DNA of 15,160 nt from positions 1-15,160 of the forward strand of contig OUQQ01000507.1 of assembly GCA_900404475.1 (NCBI GenBank), written 5' to 3'. Shown one piece after another: positions 1 to 7,189 of this stretch. Below the pieces are notes generated by a model. The model made no database searches, was not told where the DNA came from, and was given only the letters and a program-made list of their open reading frames with translations. The stretch is from Spongospora subterranea. Lineage: Eukaryota > Endomyxa > Phytomyxea > Plasmodiophorida > Plasmodiophoridae. Position 1 is the first letter of the stretch, and each line of letters starts with the position of its first letter. The position numbers and the translations under genes are program-made.

Positions 1-323
1 CCCTACTTCCGCCTGGCCGCTACAAGTAGCTTGGGTATCCAATGAAGGAACCTTTTAGACCAGAAAAGTGAGATGAAAAAACCTTCTGTCGTTTTTGAGT
101 GGACAACTGATTCATGATGGCCGGTATATTGTAAATATGGGTGTCAAAAAATCAAGTCTCTAAATGATCTCATAGGGAGCGATTTGCCATCCCAGATTTG
201 ACTTTAAAACTGCTCAAACTCATCAACAATATGGGGCGCACTACTCTCTCACTTGCAGTTCATTATCGTCGGTTGGTCATTTACTGTCTGGGTCTGGTTA
301 GCGCCTTCAATAAGGAGTTTTAG
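1..323 (+). pseudogene. Ankyrin-repeat unit, left-most partial copy (exons A and B)
   Basis: This is the first recognisable unit of the ankyrin array, entered in the middle. An exon A remnant runs up to 123. A predicted intron (GTATAT...CATAG, 124-175) follows, and exon B is open from 176 to about 276. Exon B reads with the ankyrin-like core GRTTLSLAVHYRRLV, equivalent to the TALHLA helix of other repeats. The next acceptor (TTTTAG) ends at 323. No start codon or upstream context is visible, so the gene continues off the left edge or is truncated. Exon A here is poorly conserved against later copies. I call it pseudogenic because downstream units are broken, although this piece itself shows no stop in exon B. 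Confidence 0.5.
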
Positions 324-798
324 TGAGGGCATCTCTCGAATTCTGTTCGATCTTGGTGGCGATCCCACAATAACAGATTTTGAAGGCAACACAGCACTGC
401 ACCTGGCGATTGAACACAATTTGTAGACTGCTATAATCTGTGGAAATTGGAACTCATATGATGAGATCTCACAGAAGTAAAGAGATCATTATTGATATGA
501 TTAAAAGCGGCGAGGGCAAAGGCTGTCGATATTCTGGGAAACAATGAGACAGATCCCTCTGGGGGTTCAAGTGGAACAATGGTTGATGATGGACTGTGTG
601 TTCTAATACGTTTTTTGACAAATTGAAGTCGCTGATGTGATTTATCAGGGACCGGAATGCCATCGGTAAAGCGACTTCAGAAATATTCAACCTCAGGAAC
701 ACCAAAAGGCGCACTGCTCTCCTACTTGCAGTTTATTATCGTCGGTTGGTCAATTTTACTGTCTGGGTCTGGTTAGCGCCTTTAATAATGAGATTCAG
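324..798 (+). pseudogene. Ankyrin-repeat unit 1 (exons C-A-B), frameshifted
   Basis: Exon C (324-422) encodes a typical ankyrin half-repeat with GDPTITDFEGNTALHLAI. A predicted intron at 423-474 (GTAGAC...CACAG) leads to exon A (475-595). A predicted intron at 596-648 then leads to exon B (649 to about 755), which contains RRTALLLAVYYRRLVN. Relative to the other copies, exon A has one extra A in the run near 500-504 (attaaaagcgg against attaaagcgg), which breaks the frame, and exon B has an extra T near 756. The exon and intron sequences are both close to those of the following units, so the whole block was duplicated together. Ankyrin repeats normally mediate protein-protein binding. The partner is unknown. 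Confidence 0.65.
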
Positions 799-1073
799 TG
801 AGGAGATCTCTCGAATTTTGTTGGATCTTGGTGCCGACCCCACTGTAAAAGATTTTGATGGCAATACAGCACTGCACCTGGTCATAGAATAAAAACTGTA
901 GACTTCGATACTCTGTCCAAATTGCAACTCATCTGATTGAGATCTCACAGAAGTAAAGAGATCATTATATATAATTCAAGCGGCGAGGACTGCTCTCTCA
1001 CATGCAGTTTTCTATCGTCGGATGGTTAATTTACTGTCTGAGTCTGGTTAGAGCCTTCAATAACGAGTGCCAG
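799..1073 (+). pseudogene. Ankyrin-repeat unit 2, stop codon and internal deletion
   Basis: Exon C (799-897) reads as an ankyrin repeat (GNTALHLVIE) but then meets an in-frame TAA where other copies encode histidine. The intron at 898-950 keeps GT..AG ends. Exon A starts at 951 but is joined at about 998 directly to the second half of an exon B sequence (ACTGCTCTCTCACATGCAG). About 200 nt holding the rest of exon A, intron 1 and the start of exon B is missing. The unit is therefore 275 nt long where its neighbours are about 475-480. It cannot encode a repeat as it stands. Confidence 0.65.
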
Positions 1074-1552
1074 TGAGGAAATCTCTCGAATTTTGTTGGA
1101 TCTTGGTGCCGATCCCACAATAACGAATTTTGATGGCAATACAGCACTGCACCTGGCGATTCAACACAATTTGTAGACTGCTATAATCTGCGGAAATTGG
1201 AACTCATCTGATTGAGATCTCACAAAAGTAACGAGGACATTTTTGATATGATTAAAGCGGTGAGGGCAAAGGCTGTCGATATTCTGGGCCATAATGAGAT
1301 GACGGATCCCTCTGGGGGTTCAAGTAAAACAATGGTTGACGATGGCCTGTATGTTCTTAATAGGTGTTTTGACATAATTGAAGTCGCTGATGTGATTTAT
1401 CAGGGACCGGAATGCCATCGGTAAAGCGATTTCAGAAATCCTCAATCCCAGCAACACCAAGGGGCGCATTACTCTCTCACTTTCAGTTTTCTATCGTCGG
1501 TTAGTCAACTTACTGTCTGGGTCTGGTTAGCGCCTTCAATAATGAGTTTCAG
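1074..1552 (+). pseudogene. Ankyrin-repeat unit 3 (exons C-A-B), frame still open
   Basis: This is the best preserved unit of the 475-nt family. Exon C (1074-1172), exon A (1229-1348), exon B (1404-1514) and the next exon C (1553-1651) join in one frame through predicted introns at 1173-1228, 1349-1403 and 1515-1552. The donor at 1349 is the canonical GTATGT. The acceptor of the first intron has changed from CACAG, used in sister copies, to CACAA. An AG three bases downstream keeps the frame. The last intron would be only 38 nt, and its donor could instead be at 1521 in the same phase. I file it as pseudogene because the flanking units are broken, but this block alone could be coding. Confidence 0.5.
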
Positions 1553-2028
1553 TGAGGAAATCTCCCGAAATTTGTTGGATCTCGGTGCCGATCCCACAAT
1601 AACAAATATTGCTGGGGATTCACCACTGCACCTGGCGATAGAACTACCACTGTAGACTGCAATAAGCTGTGGAAATAGAACTCATTTGATGAGATCTCAC
1701 AGAAGTAAAGAGATTAATTATCGATATGATTAAAGCGGTGAGGGCAAAGGCTGTCGATATTCTGGGCCATAATGAGATGACGATTCCTTCTGGGTGTTCA
1801 AGTGGAACCATGGTTCATGATGGCCTTTATATTCTTATCTGGTGTGTTGCAATCATTGAAGTCGCTGATGTGATCTAGCAGGGAACGGAATGCCATCGGT
1901 GAAGCGACGTCAGAAATCCTCAACCTCAGGAACACCAAGGGGCGCACTGTCTCTCACATGCAGTTTTCTATCGTCGGTTGGTCAATTTAGTGTCCGGGTC
2001 TTGCTAGTGCCTTCATAATGAGTTTCAG
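1553..2028 (+). pseudogene. Ankyrin-repeat unit 4, frameshifts and lost splice donor
   Basis: Exon C (1553-1651) is intact (NLLDLGADPTITNIAGDSPL). After the intron at 1652-1702, exon A gains one base near 1713-1720 relative to sister copies and runs into a stop. The donor of the next intron has changed from CCTGTATAT to CCTTTATAT at about 1827, which removes the GT. Exon B (from 1882) has a one-base deletion at the ACTGCTCTC core near 1948. Three separate lesions in one unit argue for real decay, though a low-quality assembly could also create the indels. Confidence 0.6.
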
Positions 2029-2508
2029 TGAGGACATCTCTCAAATTCTATTGGACCTTGGTGCGGATCCCACATTAACAGATAGTGATGGCAATACAGC
2101 ACTGCACCTGGCGATACACTCAATTCTGTAGACTGCTATAATATGTGGAAGTTGCAACTCATCGAAATGACATTTCATAGAACTGATAAGATCATCATTG
2201 ATACGATTAAAGCGGCGATGGCAAAGGCTGTCGATATTCTGGGCCAGACGGATCCCTCTGGGTGGTCGAGTGAAACAATGGTTCATGATGGCCTGTATAT
2301 TCTTAATTGGTGTGTTGACATTATCGAAATCGCTGATCTGAAATCACAGGGACCGAAATGCCATCGGTGAAGCGACGTCAGAAATGTTGAATCCAGGAAC
2401 TATAAGGGGTGCACTGCTTTCTGGACAGCAGTTGATTTTCATCGGTTGGTCAAATTTCCTGTCCTTTTCTATTCACCCACATCAATAATGGGGTTTGTAT
2501 ATCTCCAG
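2029..2508 (+). pseudogene. Ankyrin-repeat unit 5, exon B frameshift
   Basis: Exon C (2029-2127), intron 2128-2180 (ending TTTCATAG), exon A (2181-2294), intron 2295-2349 and the start of exon B (from 2350) join in frame. They encode DGNTALHLAI, an isoleucine/lysine-rich helix and the conserved DRNAIGEATSEML. One base is missing in exon B near 2393 (aatccagg against aacctcagg), so the TALLLA helix is read out of frame. The 3' half of exon B is also more diverged than in other units. Confidence 0.6.
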
Positions 2509-3445
2509 TGGTATTATCGCCAACAATTTTTTTCTTAATGGTGCCGATCCCACTATTTTGGATAACTATGGGGACTCACCATTGCCATCTCAGTTGTCAA
2601 CTGACATGTATGTCCCCCAAATCTGACAAAATTTTCATTTACTAATGCGCTCACAGGACAGACGATATTATCATTTTGATGATCGAAAATATTGCTGTCA
2701 ACCATGTGAATAGGGATGGAAGCACTCTTCTCCGAAATGCAATTATTTACAAACGATTCGTCGTAAGTGTTGGTTAATGATCACCGCCTCAATAAAACTG
2801 ATAATTTAGGGAGGTTTTGGTTAAACATCTGTTAAAAGGGGGGGGGGCGATCCTGTCATTCCTGATCGGAATCAAAGTTCAGCACTTCACCTGGCAATAT
2901 TATACCGACTGTATCATGAACCTTTCAAATGTCGATTTATCAAAATAACTTATGAATATTTTTACAGAAGTAAGCAGATCATCATTGATATAATTAAAGC
3001 GGCGAGGCCAAAGCCAATCCACCTTGTGCTCCAGAATTCGATGACAACACGATTTTATACATGTTTTATTCAACAATTGCTAAAGCGCCTGTATATTGCT
3101 CATATATTGGTCTGGCAGATTGAGACCTGATTTTTCTCACAGATTCCCAGAAGTTGTCTCTAAAATATTCGCGCTCTCATGCGACGCTATATTCAATTTG
3201 ACCAACAGTTATGGAGAAACTGCTTTCTTTTTGGCAGTTCGTTTTGATCGGTTGGTCAAATCCTCTGTCTGGCGCTGATCAGCGAGTTCAATACTAAAGT
3301 CTCGTATCCCCAGTGTTGATATCGCCCAAATTCTGCTGGAGAACGGTGCCGATCCCACAATAGCGGATAATGATAGAAATACACCATTGCACACTATTTT
3401 ATATAACCTGTGAGTTACACAGATCTCACCAATCTCCAACAAAAG
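2509..3445 (+). pseudogene. Ankyrin higher-order unit, first copy (C-E-C'-A-B-C)
   Basis: From here the array changes from 475-nt units to a longer block with a different exon type E. Recognisable parts are exon C (2509-2607), intron 2608-2656 with a TTACTAAT branch-like site, and exon E (2657-2762, DGSTLLRNAIIYKRFV). An intron with a canonical GTAAGT donor follows at 2763. Then come exon C' (about 2815-2910), intron 2911-2967, exon A (2968-3090, degraded), intron 3091-3142, exon B (3143 to about 3270, GETAFFLAVRFDRLV) and exon C (3314 to about 3410, LLENGADPTIADNDRNTPLH). Exon C' holds a run of ten G at 2838-2847 that alters the frame of LLKRGADP. The transition to the next exon E lacks a good acceptor. 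Confidence 0.6.
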
Positions 3446-4411
3446 ACGATTCTTTTTTGTCAATGATACAAAATATGGATCTCAACCACCGGTACAATGA
3501 TGGGTCCACTCTTTTCCATTGTGCTATTGAGTGTCGTCGGTTGGTCAATTGATGTTGTGTGGACACTGATCAGCCTCTCAATAGCACTGCTGGGTTAGGG
3601 AAGAGGTTGTTATGAGATTGTTGAAGAGAGGCGCCAACCCCATTATCGCTGATTCTAATGGGAATACCGCACTGCACCTGGCGATAGAGCATAATCTGTA
3701 CACACCTTTAATCTTGTTATATTTACCAAAAATCACATGTCAAATCTCACAGAAGTGGAGAGACCATTATATTTATATTTGAGGCGGCAACGACAAGAAC
3801 GGTCGATCTTCTGGGTCGAAACGCGGGGGCGGATCGCTCAGTGTGCTCGAGTCGAGAGTTAGTTCATGATCGCCTGTATATTGTTGATTGGTGTGTCGAA
3901 ATCATTGAAGTCGCTGATCTGATTTCTCATAGGGACCGAGATGTCAAACGTCAGGCGACGTCAAAAATGATCAATTTGAAAAACCAAAAATGGCAAACTG
4001 CTCTGTTTCTTGCAGTTAATTTTGAACGGTTGGCAGAAGTTACAGTCTGGTTCTGATCACATCTTCAATGATGAGTTTTTGTATCTCCAGTTTTGACATC
4101 GTCCAGATTCTTCTGGAGAGAAGTGCCGATCCCAATATAGCAGATATTGATGGGAACACACCATTGCACACCGATATGCCAACTTCATTGTATATCGCCC
4201 AAATACCAACATATATCAAATACCTAGTTGATGTGCCAACAGGACAGACGAAATCATCATATCAATGACTGAAAATATTGATGTGAACCACGCGGGCAAT
4301 GATGGGGGAACACTTCTTCATAGGGCTATCAAGTGTGTCGGTTGGCCCTTATTCATATTTGACCCTGATCAGCCCCTCAATGAAATTGATGTTATGGAGA
4401 AGTTGTGGTAG
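2657..4411 (+). repeat. Second-order ankyrin repeat, ~790-nt units
   Basis: Exon type E, with a DG(S/G)TL(L/F)...AI core, starts near 2657, 3446 and 4243, a spacing of roughly 790-797 nt. Each is followed by exon C' and, in the first two copies, by A, B and C. The unit is a composite of the 475-nt family (A-B-C) and an extra E-C' pair. Confidence 0.65.
3446..4411 (+). CDS. Ankyrin-repeat protein, partial, with in-frame spliced exons
   Basis: This is the longest stretch of the ankyrin region that can be read through predicted splicing without a lesion. Exon E starts near 3446 and ends at 3543. It is joined to C' (3606-3697), A (3753-3875), B (3933-4049), C (4091-4189) and a second exon E (from 4243). 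Introns at 3698-3752, 3876-3932, 4050-4090 and 4190-4242 have GT..AG ends, and phase 2 is kept at each of the four. Ankyrin signatures visible are LLKRGANPIIAD with GNTALHLAI, QTALFLAV, LLERSADPNIAD with GNTPLH, and GGTLLHRAI. In the final exon the usual donor and acceptor are both lost, and the frame runs on to TAG at 4409-4411. The 5' end is not defined, because no good acceptor joins exon E to the exon before 3411. It is probably part of a larger intracellular ankyrin protein, or a recent relic of one. Confidence 0.45.
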
Positions 4412-4620
4412 AGTATCTGTTGAAGAGAGGCGCCATTCTTCCTAATCCTGATCTTAATGGGAACACAGCACTGCACCTGGCGATATATCATAACCTGTAG
4501 ACTTCTTGACTGACTTTTTGGCAAAATATCTGATTGAAATCTCACAGAAGAAGATCATTATGGATATAATTGAGGAGGCGCCGTCCCTTCTTGTGGAACA
4601 GGATGAGATCAAGGAACTTA
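4412..4620 (+). pseudogene. Ankyrin unit, last direct copy, truncated by minisatellite
   Basis: Exon C' continues here in another frame with VEYLLKRGAILPNPD and GNTALHLAI up to about 4498. An intron-like segment (GTAGACTTC...CACAG) follows. The start of exon A has lost several bases compared with sister copies (cacagaagaagatcatt). The ankyrin homology fades at about 4580-4620, where the minisatellite begins. The acceptor that should precede this exon has changed from TTAGGGAG to TTATGGAG. Confidence 0.55.
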
Positions 4621-4623
4621 AAA

Positions 4624-4790
4624 AGGGAAATGGTGTTGATGAGAATTAAGAGAGGCAATTGGTGTTGATGAGAATTCAAAGAGGGAAATGGTGTTAATGA
4701 GAACTAAAGAGGGAATTTGTGTTGACGAGAACTACAATAGGGAATTGGTGTTGATGAAATTTAAAAGAGGGAAATGGTGTTAATGAGAAC
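4624..4790. repeat. Minisatellite, six copies of a 28-29 nt unit
   Basis: Units begin at 4624, 4653, 4682, 4710, 4739 and 4768. The core is close to AGGGAAATGGTGTTGATGAG, followed by a short variable tail (AATTAAAG and similar). The period is not a multiple of three and stops are present, so it is not coding. It sits exactly between the last direct ankyrin unit and the inverted one. Confidence 0.85.
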
Positions 4791-4985
4791 ATTGGTTTCG
4801 GCCTCACCGCTTTGATTATATCAATGATGATCTGGTTACTTTTGTAGAAATATTCATAAGCTATTTTGACAAATCAACATTTGAACGTTTCATGATACAG
4901 TCGACATGATATTGCCAGGTGAACTGCTGAATTCCCATTCATATTCAGGAATGACAGGATCGGCGCCTCTCCTGAGACATGATAT
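4791..4985 (-). pseudogene. Inverted ankyrin block (C' - intron - A) remnant
   Basis: The reverse complement of 4791-4962 matches 2848-3018 closely from end to end. It covers the GATCCTGTCATTCCTGA start, the GCACTTCACCTGGCAATA core, the GTATCATGAA intron donor and the ATCATCATTGATATAAT exon A start. A weaker match to the LLKRGA region extends to about 4985. There is a one-base insertion near 4940 relative to the direct copy, and the acceptor CAG reads CAA here, so the fragment is not expected to be translated. Confidence 0.75.
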
Positions 4986-5449
4986 CTATGGCCAGAGATT
5001 GTAATGATTTTGGAGAGAATCTAACTCGTGCTTTACGAAGACGGTGGAATCATTCGTATAGTTCTTGGTAGAGCCAAGAATCCCATGCCCTCACTCAACA
5101 TCCTGTCGAAGTGCCGGGTTGCACTTCGACCAACACAGTACAGGGATACTCTGATTCCCTTACAAAATCCTGCAACAAATCGGAAACTTTAAATGCTTCA
5201 ATCGATTATTAATAGAGCCAGCAAGGATGTTGGTGCTATGTGAGCACCGATTTGTGTTAGCAACAACGGTGAACCACAATCTTTTTTTTAAATGCTGTAT
5301 TGTCAGCCTGTACTTTAGCGATATCCTAAACCGTTACGTCAGGAGCCATCTGCTGCCAGAATGCCAAAAAAAACAACTTCTCATCTTTGTTTTTTTGAAT
5401 AGGGAACAGCAAACAGGTCTTTATAGATTAAGTTATATAGTGATATTCC
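4986..5449. other. Non-coding stretch downstream of the ankyrin region and 3' of SEC22
   Basis: No gene can be supported here on either strand. It holds one perfect hairpin (5105-5130, listed separately), a few homopolymer A/T runs near 5280-5400 and the 3' flank of the minus-strand SEC22 gene. Short open frames are present, but none shows a recognisable family signature. Confidence 0.5.
5105..5130. repeat. Perfect 10-bp hairpin with 6-nt loop
   Basis: GTCGAAGTGC (5105-5114) is followed by CGGGTT and then GCACTTCGAC (5121-5130). The stem is perfect. No U-run follows, and there is no adjacent gene end closer than about 320 nt, so a role as terminator is not supported. Confidence 0.7.
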
Positions 5450-6085
5450 CTAGCCGAACCTGAAATAAAGAACGATCGCTATTACAGCAGCAACAATAAT
5501 GAACGGGGCCCACGCCTTCCACATCGCGGTAATATTAGCCCATTTGGCGTCTTTGGCATATTTGCTCGAAACGTCTTTGAGGTCACTGCTCATTCTGTCC
5601 AAATCCTCCAATTTTTCTCCACGAACCATTAGGTCTTCCATATTACTTCTCATGACATGATGGATCTGCCCTAGATTTCTATTAAGTTTCTCGAGATTTG
5701 AGTGGCTGCGAGGGTCCAAATACTCCTTTCGAAGACGAGTTAAATGGGAGTCGAAGGCAAATGCTGAATACGGCCTTGAAAATTGATTGACCTCATGGGA
5801 ATGGCGCTCTTGGAACAAATTGTGGACAGCTTCAAGGTATTGCATTGCCAGAGCAGCGGGATAATGTGAATCACAACAGCATATATAGCACACTGATGAT
5901 TCGATCAGATAGTAATAAACATAAGGAGGGCTTGATATAACTTGACGAGCGGGCGATTGACGATTCAATGATTTTAGAATCAATTTCGCCTGGCGCTGAA
6001 ATTCACTCAGATCTGGATGGGAATCTTGGGTGGCCGATAATGGCATACCATCGTGCACACGACCAACTAAGGTTAATAGCGGCAT
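5450..6085 (-). CDS. SEC22: SEC22-family R-SNARE (vesicle trafficking)
   Basis: SEC22 is a longin-type R-SNARE that works in ER-Golgi anterograde and retrograde membrane fusion. The single uninterrupted 211-residue frame starts at ATG 6085 and ends with TAG. Its length matches the family (about 215). Residues 1-120 form the longin domain: it opens MPLLTLVGRVHDGMPL, with an SPAR segment near 44-47 and SRPYSAFAFD at 103-112. Residues about 130-185 form the SNARE helix, with Arg155 in LMVRGEKLEDL as the zero-layer arginine. Residues about 191-209 are a C-terminal hydrophobic tail anchor. The gene has no intron although its neighbours have nine to eleven. It is transcribed divergently from the VFL3 gene, with about 1.1 kb between the starts. 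Identity is clear from the whole-length pattern. Subfamily (Sec22a, b or c) was not resolved. Confidence 0.95.
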   Translation of the reverse strand: MPLLTLVGRVHDGMPLSATQDSHPDLSEFQRQAKLILKSLNRQSPARQVISSPPYVYYYLIESSVCYICCCDSHYPAALAMQYLEAVHNLFQERHSHEVNQFSRPYSAFAFDSHLTRLRKEYLDPRSHSNLEKLNRNLGQIHHVMRSNMEDLMVRGEKLEDLDRMSSDLKDVSSKYAKDAKWANITAMWKAWAPFIIVAAVIAIVLYFRFG

Positions 6086-7189
6086 CTATTCGACACAGGA
6101 CCTAAATCGGTCTAACAAAGGCTCCAGACCGAGATTGGTCGAGCGAGACAATTGGCGGCGATGGCAGCGCCACAAGTCAGTGAATGGTTCACTACCGACT
6201 CGGCCACCTGATCACTATGTACACCCATATGAGGTTGCGCAGGCCACACGATGCGCCGCATCATTCGTTCGCCATCTGTAATCTTCTTATTGTGATGCCA
6301 TCCTCTGCGTAATAATTTCTGATTGATGGGAATGTTCAGTAAAATATAACTAGAATGGCCAAGTTTGGAGAAAGGCGTGTCACTATAGTTGTGAGAAAAA
6401 CGGTGCGGATACCACTGCGATATTTGATATTGTAGTTTGAATGTTAGCTCTACAACAGCAGTCTTGACCGATATCTAATCACCTGTTTCTACGTATCTCG
6501 AATGTAGTTGATTAGCGTTCTTTTTCGTTTAAGGAAAATAGACGGTGCTATAGAGAAGCTACATACGGTAGTTTCCGCAACGTGGTGGTGTTGGCGGCAA
6601 GGTGATCGAGTATAAGGCCGTTGAGATGATTGCCGAACTATTCTGAACATGGATGAGAAATCTCAAATCCGTGTTCGAATTCACCAATCGTCAAAATCAA
6701 TTGTTTTCAACCTCAATGGGGAGCAAGTTAGTCATATATCCGCAAACGGTTTGTCGCCTTTATCCTATTTGACATCCTGAGTCGGGCTTGGTGACTAAAT
6801 ATCCTTCGACCCGTTACCTTCGAACGCTAATGCAGTTTACGAAATCGCTGTTTCCCTCTAGCTGCGAGAGCTTTCTCAATAGCTTCTCAGCACTTCCCAT
6901 TATTCAGTATCGTGCGGTACCCGGTTGGGCAAGGTCCCGCTGTTAATGGGTATCGTCAACCGGAAATGTCACCGAACATAAATGTTTAAACACGTAATCT
7001 GACGTTTCACATTCCCCCTCACCCCATCTGTCATGCAATCTCCCCCGTTTCCTCGTACAGAATATAGAGGTGTCGAGGCCGCTGCCTATCAGCTACACCC
7101 CCTCCTAATACACAGTCTATATTGTTACATGTGTTAATAATCTCTCTATATTAAATACCTGTCCTGTCCTGATCTTCCTCAATAACTAT
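6086..7189. other. Divergent intergenic region between SEC22 and VFL3
   Basis: This 1.1-kb stretch should hold the 5' regions of both flanking genes. I see no conserved coding family. Two small overlapping open segments on opposite strands are visible. One is a 43-codon frame at 6649-6780 (+). The other is a possible two-exon 43-codon frame on the minus strand (6818-6900 and 6728-6776, joined across a 41-nt GTAACG...CAG intron). They overlap and cannot both be under strong coding constraint. Either could be chance. The right end is rich in pyrimidine runs and TATA-like sequence just before the VFL3 start. Confidence 0.4.
7147..7156 (+). promoter_or_regulatory. TATA-like element upstream of VFL3
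   Basis: TATATTAAAT lies 33 nt before the VFL3 start codon, in an A/T- and pyrimidine-rich stretch. This spacing would suit a core promoter with a very short leader. The call rests only on sequence resemblance and position. Confidence 0.25.

Larger units (their letters stand above)
324..2508 (+). repeat. Tandem array of ~475-nt exon-intron units
   Basis: The same exon C acceptor junction recurs with exon C starting at 324, 799, 1074, 1553, 2029 and 2509. Spacings are 475, 275, 479, 476 and 480 nt. The short one is explained by an internal deletion. Introns are about as similar between copies as exons, for example the block beginning GTAGACTGCTATAATCTG. This points to recent tandem duplication of genomic DNA and not to selection on the protein alone. 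Confidence 0.8.

Noticed and set aside
324..2508. CRISPR-like or prokaryotic repeat array
   Set aside because: The unit is about 475 nt, contains GT..AG introns and ankyrin-coding exons, and has no short repeat-spacer structure.
5227..5463. 78-codon plus-strand frame 3' of SEC22
   Set aside because: Homopolymer-rich, no motif, and it overlaps the end of the SEC22 gene. Likely chance.
6030..6281. 83-codon plus-strand frame overlapping the SEC22 start
   Set aside because: It runs antisense to the conserved SEC22 N-terminus and into its upstream region, and has no family resemblance.
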